A stretch of 64,000 bases of DNA from Desulfomicrobium macestii. Lineage in GTDB: Bacteria > Desulfobacterota > Desulfovibrionia > Desulfovibrionales > Desulfomicrobiaceae. This document shows positions 34,367 to 42,684 of the stretch, one piece after another. The position numbers were made by a program, and so were the translations under genes. Numbering within the stretch: the first letter of the stretch is position 1; each line of letters starts with the position of its first letter. The notes beneath the pieces were generated by a model. The model made no database searches. It saw nothing but the letters and a program-made list of their open reading frames with translations, and was not told the origin of the DNA. Location of the stretch: the NCBI RefSeq assembly GCF_014873765.1, contig NZ_JADBGG010000009.1:1-64000 (forward strand). Direction: 5' to 3'.

Positions 34367-35557
34367 TCACTCGTTGACCGTGAAAGGCAACACCTTGCGG
34401 CCCTGACCTGCCTTCAATTCGTCCAGATAATCTGCCCATAGTTGCATCATCTTCCTTCTTTCATCGAGAAACTTGGTTCGATTGTAGGCGCGTCCAAGGG
34501 TGTCGGGCACTGCATGCGCAAGTTGGTGCTCAATGATGACTGGATCGATGCGCAGGCGTTCATGCAGAAGCGTTCGGGCTATGGCGCGAAACCCATGGGC
34601 CGTGATCTCGCTTTTCGTGTCGTAACCGAGGCGTCGAAGGGCGGCATTGATAGCCGCCTCACTCATGGCCTTCGACTTGTCTTTGCCACCATTCGGGAAA
34701 ACGTACTGGCCGACCTTGGGCAACTCTCCCAGCAATTCAGATGCCTGGATGGCCAGGGGGACGATGTGCGGATTCCGTGTCTTCATTTTTTCTGCCGGAA
34801 TGCACCATTCCCGGCCGGACAAGTCCAGTTCCGACCATTCCATCTTTCGAAGTTCCCCAGGACGTACAAAAAGCATGGGGGCAAGCCGCAGAGCGACGCG
34901 CACATGGGGTGTTCCGGTAAAAGCCTCGATTGCACGCAGCAGTGCTCCGACTTCCGTCGGGTCGGTGAGGGCGGGGTAGTGTTGAACCCGAGCGGGAGGG
35001 ATCGCTCCAACCAGATCCCCTGCCGGATTGCGAGTTGCGCGACCGGTCGCGATTGCATAACGGAATACCTGTCCGATTATTCCGCGTGTTCTGTGTGCGA
35101 GGTCTACCGCTCCCCGGGCTTCGATGCGCCGCAAGAGCGCAAGGATCTCGGGGGGCTCAAGGGTGTCCATTGTGCGACTGCCGATGAAGGGAAACACGTT
35201 TTTCTCCAACCCGAGCATAATCTTGACAGCATGTGACTCCGCCCAGCCTGGGGCTTTTTTGGAATACCACTCCCGGGCGATCTTTTCGAGGCTTTCGTCT
35301 TTTCGTTGTGCCTTGGGCGGCAGTTCGCCACGGCCCAGAGCGATCTTGAACTCGTCTTTCTTGAGTCTGGCTTCATTAAGGGTGACAATGGGGTATTTGC
35401 CAAAACTCGCCAATTTTTCTTTTCCGTTCTCTCGATACTTCAATCTCCACAACTTTGATCCGGAAGGTGAGACGAAGAGGAAGAGACCGTCCGCGTCGTA
35501 AAGTTTGTACGCCTTGTCGGATGGCTTTGCTGCTCGAATCTGTGCGTCTGTAAGCAT
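34367..35557 (-). CDS. int: Tyrosine recombinase (P4-type integrase)
   Basis: A 396-residue integrase. The N-terminal DUF4102-like domain is MLTDAQIRAAKPSDKAYKLYDADGLFLFV...GKEKLASFGKYPIVTLNEAR. The catalytic domain has R in MLFVRPGELRKMEW, HGFRA (HxxR), HQLAH and the tyrosine in GRAYNRTKF. It catalyses site-specific insertion of a genomic island. The ATG at 35557 matches the family start. It lies about 190 bases from the 3' end of tRNA-Met, the usual arrangement for an island that uses a tRNA as attachment site, and would mark the right end of an island extending to the left. Confidence 0.93.
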   Translation of the reverse strand: MLTDAQIRAAKPSDKAYKLYDADGLFLFVSPSGSKLWRLKYRENGKEKLASFGKYPIVTLNEARLKKDEFKIALGRGELPPKAQRKDESLEKIAREWYSKKAPGWAESHAVKIMLGLEKNVFPFIGSRTMDTLEPPEILALLRRIEARGAVDLAHRTRGIIGQVFRYAIATGRATRNPAGDLVGAIPPARVQHYPALTDPTEVGALLRAIEAFTGTPHVRVALRLAPMLFVRPGELRKMEWSELDLSGREWCIPAEKMKTRNPHIVPLAIQASELLGELPKVGQYVFPNGGKDKSKAMSEAAINAALRRLGYDTKSEITAHGFRAIARTLLHERLRIDPVIIEHQLAHAVPDTLGRAYNRTKFLDERRKMMQLWADYLDELKAGQGRKVLPFTVNE

Positions 35558-35559
35558 TG

Positions 35560-35621
35560 GATACCCCCATTTTTGACTCAAGATACCCCATATGGGGTGA
35601 GATACCCCAAATTGATACCCC
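35560..35621. repeat. Four direct GATACCCC repeats upstream of the integrase gene
   Basis: GATACCCC occurs at 35560, 35582, 35601 and 35614, all in one direction, between the integrase start and the tRNA end. Candidate arm-type binding sites for the integrase or its excisionase, or an operator for the integrase gene. Called from repetition and position only. Confidence 0.6.
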
Positions 35622-35706
35622 AAAAATGAGTTTACACACTTAGCAGCAAAATGAAAGATGCTGAAGGATAATGAATATAAGGACCCGGAATAGTTTGCGA
35701 TTGGCG

Positions 35707-35736
35707 AAAAAAAGCCCGCATTGCGCGGGCTATTTT
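35707..35736. terminator. Bidirectional terminator between tRNA-Met and integrase
   Basis: AGCCCGC (35713-35719) pairs with GCGGGCT (35725-35731), with seven A on the left and TATTTTT on the right. On the minus strand it terminates the tRNA-Met transcript with a T-run. Confidence 0.8.
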
Positions 35737-35744
35737 TGTGTGAA

Positions 35745-35820
35745 TGGTGGGCCAACCAGGGGTCGAACCTGGGACCATCCGGTTATGAGCCGGGGGCTCT
35801 ACCAACTGAGCTATTGGCCC
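35745..35820 (-). tRNA. tRNA-Met (anticodon CAT), likely island attachment site
   Basis: On the minus strand: acceptor GGGCCAA (35820-35814) with TTGGCCC, A, CCA at the 3' end. The D-arm is AGCTCAGTTGGTAGAGC, the anticodon loop CTCATAA (anticodon CAT) and the T-arm GGTTCGACC. The CCA is encoded. An elongator Met is most likely; an Ile2-type CAT tRNA cannot be fully excluded by eye. The adjacent integrase suggests its 3' end is the attachment core. I found no second copy of the 3' end elsewhere in the window that would mark the far end of the island. Confidence 0.9.
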
Positions 35821-35848
35821 TCTCGTGAGGAGCAACGGTTGTTAAGTC

Positions 35849-36766
35849 CTACTTCGCTTCTTTGTCAAGAAGTGTGCGGCGTCTCTCCTTGACGTGACTG
35901 ATGGCCGCGCGTCCGGCCAGGGCGCCTTCGCCCACGGCCACGCTGATCTGCAGGAAGCGGCCCACGCAGTCTCCGGCCGCGAAGATGCCGGGGACGTTGG
36001 TTCGCTGATCCCGGTCCGTTTCGATGAACTGACCGTTGCGTACGAGGCCCAGGCTGTAGGCGAAGTCGCTGGAGGAGGCCTGTCCCATGGCCACGAAGAG
36101 GCCCTGGGCGTCGATCTGCTCGCCGGATTCAAGGTGAACCTTTTCAAGTCCGTTATCCCCGGCCAGGGTGGCGATCTTGCCTTCAAACACGGGAATATTG
36201 CTTTCTTCCAGGCGGTAGAGGAACTCCTCGCTGATGGACAGCTCCTTGCCTTGTGAGCAGACTTTCACGTCCGGGGTGTATTGCAGGAGTTCCAGGGCCT
36301 GGTTGGCGGCGAAGTTTCCCTCTCCGACAACCATGACCGGCTTGCCGCGCATGAAGAAGCCGTCACAGCTCACGCAGTAGGACACGCCCTTGCCTTCATA
36401 GTCGGCCAGGTTGGAGATGCCGGGCCTGATGCGGGACACGCCGGTGGCCAGGATGATGGACGCGGCTTTGATTTGCTTGTCCTCGGTCTTGGCCACGAAA
36501 GCGCCCGCGTCATCCTGATGGATGCCGAGCACGCGGTCGCAGCGGATGTCGGCCCCGAATTTTGCGGCCTGGGCCTTGCCCCGTTCGATCAATTCCTTTC
36601 CGGTTATGGTTTCGGTGAAGCCGAAGTAATTGTCTATTTCATAATCGCCGGCCACCTTGGGGGCGCAACCCAGAATCAGGGTGCGCATGCCTGCCCGTGC
36701 CGTGTAGATGGCGGACGAGAGACCGGCGGGACCTTGGCCTATGATGAGGATGTCGACGCTTTCCAT
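35849..36766 (-). CDS. Thioredoxin reductase-like FAD-dependent oxidoreductase
   Basis: A 305-residue flavoprotein. FAD site GQGPAGLSS (10-18), redox disulfide CVSCD (Cys131, Cys134), pyridine-nucleotide site VVGEGNFA (147-153), and a C-terminal GIFAAGDCVG FAD motif. The length and motif order match thioredoxin reductases. The usual HRRxxxR segment for NADPH is not visible in the second domain (VKVCSQGKELSI instead), so the electron donor may be NADH or another carrier. AAGGAG precedes the ATG. It sits beside tRNA-Met and is probably core. Confidence 0.85.
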   Translation of the reverse strand: MESVDILIIGQGPAGLSSAIYTARAGMRTLILGCAPKVAGDYEIDNYFGFTETITGKELIERGKAQAAKFGADIRCDRVLGIHQDDAGAFVAKTEDKQIKAASIILATGVSRIRPGISNLADYEGKGVSYCVSCDGFFMRGKPVMVVGEGNFAANQALELLQYTPDVKVCSQGKELSISEEFLYRLEESNIPVFEGKIATLAGDNGLEKVHLESGEQIDAQGLFVAMGQASSSDFAYSLGLVRNGQFIETDRDQRTNVPGIFAAGDCVGRFLQISVAVGEGALAGRAAISHVKERRRTLLDKEAK

Positions 36767-36830
36767 GATGATTCTCCTTTGCTTGTGGCAGGTCAGATAA
36801 GGACGGATGGAGCGTGAGGCAATGCGTTTT

Positions 36831-37174
36831 TCAAATTTTGCAGTGGCACTCGGTCAGGCAGTGGTGCATGGCCTGGCCGAGCGCGATCATGTTCACCGGC
36901 TTGGGAAGGATCCGGCAGACGGCATGGTGCGAGCAGGCGATGCTGCCCAAGGGCGAGGCCGTGACCAGCATGATGCGGATGGCCGGGTTGAGCTGCCGTA
37001 CGGTCGCGCAGAGGTCGTCGAGGCTGTTTGGGGGGCCGTCGTCGGTCAGGATGAGGTCAAAACCCAGGGGCTCCTCCTGCACGATGCCGCAGCCCTGCGC
37101 CAGAGTTTCGGCCTGGCGGACCTGATAGCCGAGTCTGGTCAGGCAGGAGCTGATGGAGGCGCGTACCTCGGGGG
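36831..37174 (-). pseudogene. Frameshifted C-terminal receiver domain of the hybrid kinase
   Basis: This frame encodes PEVRASISSCLTRLGYQVRQ...FDLILTDDGPPN...ILPKPV, a response-regulator receiver domain. Its beginning, AERILVIESH, is in the frame of the upstream kinase. The two frames meet at a run of five C on the minus strand (37170-37174); with four C the product reads ILVIESHPEVRAS without a break. The domain is therefore cut off from the kinase by a one-base insertion, unless slippage restores it. Confidence 0.8.
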
Positions 37175-38466
37175 TGTGATTCGATGACCAGGATGCGCTC
37201 GGCATTGCCCCGGATGTCCGGGATGGTCAGGCATTCGACGCAGTCCGGAATCCGCCCCCGGTTGGCGGGCAGGCAGACCCGCGCAGTGGTGCCGCCTGAC
37301 TGGTTCCGGGAGAAGAGCAGTTTGCCGCGCAGCGTCTTCACGATCTTCTGGGTGACAAAGAGTCCAAGCCCGGTCCCTTCGTCCCTGGGCTTGGTGGTGA
37401 AGAAAGGCTCGCACAGTTTGGGCAGATCCTCTTCCGGTACGCCGGGCCCGTTGTCGCTCACGCTGATGACCACGAGCATGCTCTCGGGATCGGTGATCAT
37501 GATGTCCGTCTGCGGCTCGTCGTACCCGACGGCCGAGATTTCGATGCACGGCTCTTCCGTGTCCGCGAGGGCATGGATTGCGTTGTTGGTCAGATTCATG
37601 AGAATCTGCTGCATATGGACAGGGTCGCCGAAAAGCGTGCCCAGATGATGGTCCACCCGGGTCTTGACCTCGATGCGCGAATTCGTGGTGCCCCGGATGA
37701 TGTCCAGCGTTTCAAGAATGGTGTCGCGCACCGAAAAATGGGTGAATTCCTCGTGCATCTTGCCGGTGAAATGCAGCACGCTGCGGATGAGCGAGGTGCC
37801 GCGCTGGCAGACGCGCAGGATGCGCTCCAGGTCTTCCGGGTCCGGGGTCTCGCACGCCCCGACGGAGCCGCGGATGAGTTCCGTGGAGAATACTATGGAG
37901 GAGAGGATGTTGTTGAAGTCGTGGGCCATGCCTCCGGCCAGGGTGCCGATGATGCCCAGCTTCTGCTGCTTTATGAACTGCTGCTCAAGTTCGCGGTTGG
38001 CCTTTTGCAGCTCCAGGGTGCGCTGCTGGACCTGGCGTTCGAGGTTGAGTCTGTAATCCTCGTTTTCGCGGATCAGGGCCGCCCGTTCCAGGGCCTTGTC
38101 CACGGCATGCAGCAGGACCGTGGGCGAGACGATGGGTTTGACCAGATAGTCCCAGGCCCCAAGGCGCAGGGCCTCCACCGCTTCGTCCAGGCCGCCCTCG
38201 CCGGAAACCACCAGCACCGGGGTGCGCGGAGTTTCGCCGGACAGCCTGGCCAAAAGCTCCAGGCCGTTCATGACCGGCATCTTCAGATCGACGATGAGCA
38301 GGTCTGGTCCGTGGGCCTGGAACATGTCCAGGCCTTCCTGACCGTTGCCTGCCTCCAGGATCTTGAAGCTCCGGGAGCGCAGGCTCGCTCCGGTGGTGGC
38401 GCGGATGAACGGATCGTCGTCCACCACCAGAACGGTTTTGGCTCGTTTGGGCTGGGCCGCCGACAT
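37057..38466 (-). CDS. Hybrid sensor histidine kinase with N-terminal receiver domain
   Basis: 469 residues as read. Receiver domain at 10-120 (VLVVDDDPFIR, LLIVDLKMP). A coiled-coil linker, a HisKA box GTLAGGMAHDFNNILSS, and a HATPase with N-box LTNNAIHAL, VSDNGPGVP and GTGLGLFV. The last about 45 residues are out of frame because of a one-base C insertion at 37170-37174 that separates a second receiver domain (see 36831-37174). No membrane segment, so it is a cytosolic kinase. It starts one base after the stop of the adenosine-specific kinase gene, so the two are co-transcribed. Confidence 0.9.
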   Translation of the reverse strand: MSAAQPKRAKTVLVVDDDPFIRATTGASLRSRSFKILEAGNGQEGLDMFQAHGPDLLIVDLKMPVMNGLELLARLSGETPRTPVLVVSGEGGLDEAVEALRLGAWDYLVKPIVSPTVLLHAVDKALERAALIRENEDYRLNLERQVQQRTLELQKANRELEQQFIKQQKLGIIGTLAGGMAHDFNNILSSIVFSTELIRGSVGACETPDPEDLERILRVCQRGTSLIRSVLHFTGKMHEEFTHFSVRDTILETLDIIRGTTNSRIEVKTRVDHHLGTLFGDPVHMQQILMNLTNNAIHALADTEEPCIEISAVGYDEPQTDIMITDPESMLVVISVSDNGPGVPEEDLPKLCEPFFTTKPRDEGTGLGLFVTQKIVKTLRGKLLFSRNQSGGTTARVCLPANRGRIPDCVECLTIPDIRGNAERILVIESHPRGTRLHQLLPDQTRLSGPPGRNSGAGLRHRAGGAPGF

Positions 38467-38467
38467 G

Positions 38468-38950
38468 TCAGAACTTGTAGCCGATCATGCGCAGGAATTT
38501 CGTGCGCTTCTCCTTGTCTTCCTGGGTCTCGACTCCCTTGGAAGCAAATCCGTCTACCACGCCGAGGATGCCCCGGCCCTGGTCCGTCTGGGCCACGATG
38601 ACCTGGACCGGGTTGGCCGTGGCGCAAAAGAGGCGCACCACTTCGGGGACGTTCTGTATGGTGTTGACCACGTTGACCGGGAACATGTCGCGCATGAACA
38701 GGATGAAGCTGTGCCCTGCGGAGAGCGCCTTGGCGTTTTCCGTGGCCAGTTCGATCAGTTCGGGGTCCGTGCCCGTGGTCCGGATCAGGCAGACATCCGA
38801 GGCTTCGCAGAAGGCCAGTCCAAACTTTGCCCCGGGCACGGTGTTGACCATGGCTTCATGCACGTCTTCCACGGTCTTGATGAAGTGGGACATCCCCAGG
38901 ATCAGATTGAGGGCGTGCGGATTCTTGATGGGTACGAGCGAGAGCTCCAT
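38468..38950 (-). CDS. Adenosine-specific kinase family protein
   Basis: A 160-residue protein matching the small adenosine-specific kinase family over its whole length: NPHALNLILGMSHFIKTVEDVHEAM, GLAFCEASDVCLIRTTGTD, ALSAGHSFILFMRDMFPVNVVN, VQVIVAQTDQGRGILGVVDG. The family was characterised in archaea; the role in sulfate reducers is unclear. AGGAG stands 6 bases before the ATG at 38950; an ATG at 38956 would be too close to it. In an operon with the hybrid kinase. Confidence 0.82.
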   Translation of the reverse strand: MELSLVPIKNPHALNLILGMSHFIKTVEDVHEAMVNTVPGAKFGLAFCEASDVCLIRTTGTDPELIELATENAKALSAGHSFILFMRDMFPVNVVNTIQNVPEVVRLFCATANPVQVIVAQTDQGRGILGVVDGFASKGVETQEDKEKRTKFLRMIGYKF

Positions 38951-39132
38951 CTTCATCTCCTGACAAGCCGCTCAAAAACGGCAATCTGCTGCGTCAGCGA
39001 AAAAAAACCAGACCTCGCATCAGCTTAATACACTGCGCGCCCTGGATTTTTTCGCTTCCTTGCATCTTACCATTTTTGAACGGCCTGTGAATTTTGTATT
39101 ATTGAGCAGTCAGCCAAAAGCGTTCGGGAAAG

Positions 39133-39603
39133 TTACTTCTGGACCCTGGACGAGCCGTCGTTGGCGCGCAGCACGCGCACCCTTTCACCGGCATAGAATT
39201 CCATGTCGGCTTCCTGAACCACGCTCAGGATCTCGCCGGTATCCAGTTCCACCGTGATTTCAAGCGCGTTTTTCCTGGTCACACCCTCTTCGGCCAGGGC
39301 GCCTGCGGCCGCGCCGCCCAGGGCACCGACTACCGCGCCGAGCACCTGGCCCCGGCCGCCGCCGACCATGCTGCCGAGCACTCCGCCGGTGACGCCGCCG
39401 CCCACCGCGCCGATTCCGCTCTTGGTGCCTTCAAGCTGCACTGCGCGTACAGATTGCACGGTTCCGTAATTGACCCGCATTTCCTGCATGGCTTGGTCAC
39501 GGGAATACACCTGTGCCGAACGGCTGGAGGCGCAGGACGTGAGCAGGCCGGTGCTTGCGATCAGGAAGAGGCAAAGAATGAGCAATTTTTTACTATGGCG
39601 CAT
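39133..39603 (-). CDS. Glycine-zipper outer-membrane lipoprotein
   Basis: A 156-residue lipoprotein: a basic N-terminus, a hydrophobic stretch and the lipobox LLTSC near residue 25. A glycine-zipper region follows (GIGAVGGGVTGGVLGSMVGGGRGQVLGAVVGALGGAAAGALAEE), then a small beta domain (ITVELDTGEILSVVQEADMEF). It resembles the SlyB/Pcp family of envelope-stability lipoproteins. AGGAG precedes the ATG at 39603; the longer frame from 39669 lacks the signal-peptide logic. Confidence 0.85.
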   Translation of the reverse strand: MRHSKKLLILCLFLIASTGLLTSCASSRSAQVYSRDQAMQEMRVNYGTVQSVRAVQLEGTKSGIGAVGGGVTGGVLGSMVGGGRGQVLGAVVGALGGAAAGALAEEGVTRKNALEITVELDTGEILSVVQEADMEFYAGERVRVLRANDGSSRVQK

Positions 39604-39732
39604 ACGAAGCTCCTGGGTTGCAATTTGAGGCGCGGGTGTTTTTTGTTCCACGCATGGGAAAAGAGTCATGAAATCAATCTATAGTGGTTTGGCGATGGTG
39701 GTCAAGGATTCGCCGGGCCGCTTGCAGACGGT

Positions 39733-40671
39733 TCATGGAGTGGGCATTGCCTGTGTCGCGCTTTGCGCGGCGCGATCATGGGGCTTGAGCGCTTCAAGAA
39801 GGACCGCCTCGGGGTCGGCAATGTTTTTGGCACGCAGCACCTTCAGGAATTTTTCATAGAGAGTGTCCAGGTCCACGTACTGCGCCACGGATTTGTACTC
39901 AGGCATGGTCAGCACGGAAGAATAGACCGGCAGATTGTCCGCGTCGTGGCCGTTCAGCACCACGAGAGAAAATTTGCGTCCCTCGATTTCGAAATCCAGC
40001 TTGAATTCCTTGATGTCGGTGTTGGTGATGGTGTTCAGGTTCGAGATGGACTTGGCGCGGGCAAAGATGCCGGAGATGATGCGCAGGCTGTCCTTTTTCA
40101 TCTGGGCCAGGGCTTCGCGTTCGGAAAGCTCGATGAGCAGGATGGACTTGTTCAGCTCGTAATAGATGTCCTCGAAGATGTTGTTCTTCTTGAGTTCGTC
40201 ATAGAGGGTTTCGAAGTCGGCGTGGTTGATCCTGCGGAAATGGGACATGTCCGGCCGCTCGTTTTCCACGGCTTCGAAATCGTCGCACACATAGGGCACG
40301 ATGGACGTGGTCTCGTAGAGATAGAACTCAAGCCCGATGGCCCCTTCCTCTTCAAGGATGGCAGACACCGACAGGTCGGCCAGGAGCGTCCCTCCGTCGA
40401 TTTCAAGGCCGTAATCGGCGTAGGTCTGACGCAACCGGGGGTCGGACGCGTCGATGACGTAGTTGTATATGGGGTAGGCCAGGCCGTCCTGGTCGTGGAT
40501 GGCCAGTTCCTTCCAGGAAGCGAAACGGGTCGCGACCATGTGCTGAAAGATCTTCTTTATGAATTTCTTCAGGCACATCGTGAAGAGTTTGAGTTCCTTG
40601 CCACGGCTGGTCGGTTCTTCTGATTCCCTGGTGGTAGGCAGCTCTTCGAAATCTTCTTCATCTCTCTTCAT
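39733..40671 (-). CDS. Hypothetical protein co-transcribed with L-serine dehydratase
   Basis: A 312-residue acidic, soluble protein with no recognised domain. The N-terminus is charged and low-complexity; a basic amphipathic stretch (LKKFIKKIFQHMVATRFASW) follows, and the rest looks alpha/beta. Its ATG overlaps the stop of the upstream dehydratase gene by 4 bases, so the two are translated together. I cannot assign a function. Confidence 0.7.
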   Translation of the reverse strand: MKRDEEDFEELPTTRESEEPTSRGKELKLFTMCLKKFIKKIFQHMVATRFASWKELAIHDQDGLAYPIYNYVIDASDPRLRQTYADYGLEIDGGTLLADLSVSAILEEEGAIGLEFYLYETTSIVPYVCDDFEAVENERPDMSHFRRINHADFETLYDELKKNNIFEDIYYELNKSILLIELSEREALAQMKKDSLRIISGIFARAKSISNLNTITNTDIKEFKLDFEIEGRKFSLVVLNGHDADNLPVYSSVLTMPEYKSVAQYVDLDTLYEKFLKVLRAKNIADPEAVLLEALKPHDRAAQSATQAMPTP

Positions 40672-41888
40672 GCGGATCCTCGTTTTTCCTTGCGTTCGCC
40701 ATATGCTTTGGCCAGGCCCCCGTGGGATGTTTCCCGGTAGAGGCTTGGCAGGTCGTGTCCTGTTTCTTTCATGACTCGCACCACTTCGTCAAAGGGGATG
40801 CAGTGCGAGCCGTCCGATAAAAGCGCCATGTGCGCGATGCTGATCGCCTTGGAGGCGGCCATGGCGTTGCGTTCTATGCAGGGTATCTGGACCAGTCCCC
40901 CGACGGGGTCGCAGGTCAGGCCCAGGTGATGCTCAAGTCCCATCTCGGCGGCATATTCGATCTGGCGGATGGTGCCGCCCATGAGTTGGGCCGCGGCCGC
41001 GGCGGCCATGGCGCAGGCCGAACCGACTTCGCCCTGACAGCCGACCTCGGCTCCTGAGATGGACGCGTTGTTCTTGATGATCAGTCCGATCAGTCCGGCC
41101 GTGGCCAGTGCCTGCAGGATGGATCTGGGTCTGGCCTTCATGTTTTCCTTCAGGTAGCGCAGCACGGAGGGCAAGACGCCGCTCGCGCCGCAGGTCGGCG
41201 CGGTGACGACGGTCCCTCCGGAGGCGTTTTCTTCGGACACCGCAAGGGCATACGCGGCCAGAAGTCCGGTCCGGCGCATCTCGGCTCCACCAAGCAGGGT
41301 CTTCTGGTGGTACGAGCTGGCCTTGCGGGCCAGTCCCAGGCCGCCGGGCAGCACGCCCTCGGTGGTCAGGCCCCGTTCCACGCAGCTTTTCATGGCGGCC
41401 CGGATCTCTTCAAGGAAGTTCCAGATGTCCTCGCCTTCGTGACGGGCCACGAATTCCCAGTAGGTGATGCCTTCCTCGCCGCAAAGCTCCATGATTTCCG
41501 TGAGACTCTGCAACGGATAGATCTGGGGCGTGGCGAAGGTCGAGCCCCTGTCGCGCAGGGCGCCGCCGCCGATGCTGAAAACAGTCCAGCTGTCCAGGAC
41601 CCGGCCGTTTTCGTCCAGGGCCGTGAAGTCCATGGCGTTGGGATGTTCGGGCTGCTGCCGGTCCTGTGCCCAGAGAATTTCGACGGGGAAGGGAGCCAGG
41701 GCTTCCCGGATGGCCTTGTCGGTGAGATGCCCCTTGCCGGTGGCGGCAAGGCTCTCGTACAAGACTACCTGAAAGGAGGCCGCCCCCTTGACGCGGGCCC
41801 GAAATTGCTCGGCGGCGAGCTTGGGGCCCATGGTGTGGCTGCTGGAAGGACCTGCGCCAATTCGATATATTTCCCGGATGGATTCCAT
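40668..41888 (-). CDS. L-serine dehydratase (iron-sulfur, single chain)
   Basis: A 406-residue enzyme converting L-serine to pyruvate and ammonia with a [4Fe-4S] cluster. N-terminal half: SIREIYRIGAGPSSSHTMGP (family signature), with HPNAMDF and SIGGGALRD. C-terminal half: VVTAPTCGASGVLPSVLRY, SISGAEVGCQGEVGSACAMAA, LGLTCDPVGGLVQIPCIERNA, with the cluster cysteines. Both domains are on one chain as in SdaA/SdaB. The ATG at 41888 with GAGG 5 bases upstream is preferred over a GTG at 41894. Confidence 0.95.
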   Translation of the reverse strand: MESIREIYRIGAGPSSSHTMGPKLAAEQFRARVKGAASFQVVLYESLAATGKGHLTDKAIREALAPFPVEILWAQDRQQPEHPNAMDFTALDENGRVLDSWTVFSIGGGALRDRGSTFATPQIYPLQSLTEIMELCGEEGITYWEFVARHEGEDIWNFLEEIRAAMKSCVERGLTTEGVLPGGLGLARKASSYHQKTLLGGAEMRRTGLLAAYALAVSEENASGGTVVTAPTCGASGVLPSVLRYLKENMKARPRSILQALATAGLIGLIIKNNASISGAEVGCQGEVGSACAMAAAAAAQLMGGTIRQIEYAAEMGLEHHLGLTCDPVGGLVQIPCIERNAMAASKAISIAHMALLSDGSHCIPFDEVVRVMKETGHDLPSLYRETSHGGLAKAYGERKEKRGSA

Positions 41889-42010
41889 CCGCACCTCGCC
41901 ATGTGGAAATTTGGTATTGACTGTCCGAAAAAGCTTGGGCCATGGAGTCCGTCACGGACGCTGGTCCTTGGACTAGCTGTACCGCACACATCCGTCAACA
42001 AGGAGCCCCC

Positions 42011-42265
42011 ATGAATAAGCCGGAACTCGAGTTTCCCCTGCACTGGGAGTACAAAATCATAGCCGTGCGCAGCGACGAGGCCTTCGCCGCCATCCTCGAT
42101 GTCATGAAAAATCATGGCTTCACCGAAACTCCCCGCGCCAGCAACGTCTCCCGCAACGGTTCCTACGTGACCTATACCGTACGCATGCACATCGAAAGCC
42201 GTGAAATCCTCGACAGCCTCGGCGCCGCCCTGGCGGGCTGCGAGGGCGTAAAGTATCTGCTTTGA
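42011..42265 (+). CDS. YbeD/DUF493 family protein
   Basis: An 84-residue ferredoxin-like small protein: FPLHWEYKIIAVRSDEAF, ASNVSRNGSYVTYTVRMHIESREILDSLGAALAGCEGVKYLL. It matches the DUF493/YbeD family, of unknown role, in length and pattern. AGGAG precedes the ATG at 42011. Divergent from the serine dehydratase gene. Confidence 0.85.
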   Translation: MNKPELEFPLHWEYKIIAVRSDEAFAAILDVMKNHGFTETPRASNVSRNGSYVTYTVRMHIESREILDSLGAALAGCEGVKYLL

Positions 42266-42270
42266 TTGTT

Positions 42271-42448
42271 GGTGAATTGTGGATGGTGAATTGTGAATGG
42301 ACAAAGGCGGGTGGCGGCCGCTCAGGGTGGTCTTCGGGTCCGAACAGTCCAGAGTATTGTGAAATTGCCTTTAATTTCGAAATGTTGTGTTAGAAATCTC
42401 TTTCTTTCTTCTCCAATTACCAATCACAATTCACCATTCACTAATTTT
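42271..42448. repeat. Imperfect inverted repeat flanking about 110 bases
   Basis: GGATGGTGAATTGTGAATGG near 42281-42300 recurs inverted near 42423-42443 with about two mismatches. The left side also holds a direct doublet of GGTGAATTGTG (42271, 42285). It could be a small non-autonomous element or a transcription-terminating structure between DUF493 and tRNA-Lys. No gene lies within. Confidence 0.5.
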
Positions 42449-42557
42449 CCCCTTGACGGGTAACCTGGAAAACCGTAGAAGCCTTTTCGTTGTCGGCGCA
42501 AAGCAGGTTTTAGGGCTAATGCTTTGACATGATTTGCATATTCCGATTCAACAAGCT

Positions 42558-42633
42558 GGGCCAATAGCTCAATTGGTAGAGCATCTGACTCTTAATCAGC
42601 AGGTTCAAGGTTCGATTCCTTGTTGGCCCACCA
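42558..42633 (+). tRNA. tRNA-Lys (anticodon CTT)
   Basis: Acceptor GGGCCAA (42558-42564) pairing with TTGGCCC, A discriminator and encoded CCA (42631-42633). D-arm AGCTCAATTGGTAGAGC, anticodon loop CTCTTAA (CTT), T-arm GGTTCGATTCC. Fully formed cloverleaf by eye. Its acceptor is identical to that of the tRNA-Met gene at 35745-35820. Confidence 0.95.
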
Positions 42634-42644
42634 GCTGCAGCAAC

Positions 42645-42684
42645 AAACCCGTCAAGGACACAGCGTCTTTGACGGGTTTTCTTG
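42645..42684 (+). terminator. Terminator after tRNA-Lys
   Basis: AACCCGTCAA with GAC pairs with GTC and TTGACGGGTT around ACAGC, followed by TTTTCTTGTTTCTTTT. A strong intrinsic terminator immediately downstream of the tRNA. Confidence 0.85.

Noticed and set aside
35560-35621. GATACCCC repeats as a CRISPR array
   Set aside because: Repeats are only 8 bases with uneven 13-22 base steps; better explained as protein binding sites near an integrase.
35745-42633. tRNA-Met and tRNA-Lys as the two ends (attL/attR) of one island
   Set aside because: They share acceptor and part of the D-arm, but the genes between them are core-like and the T-arm and anticodon parts differ; the integrase lies outside this interval.
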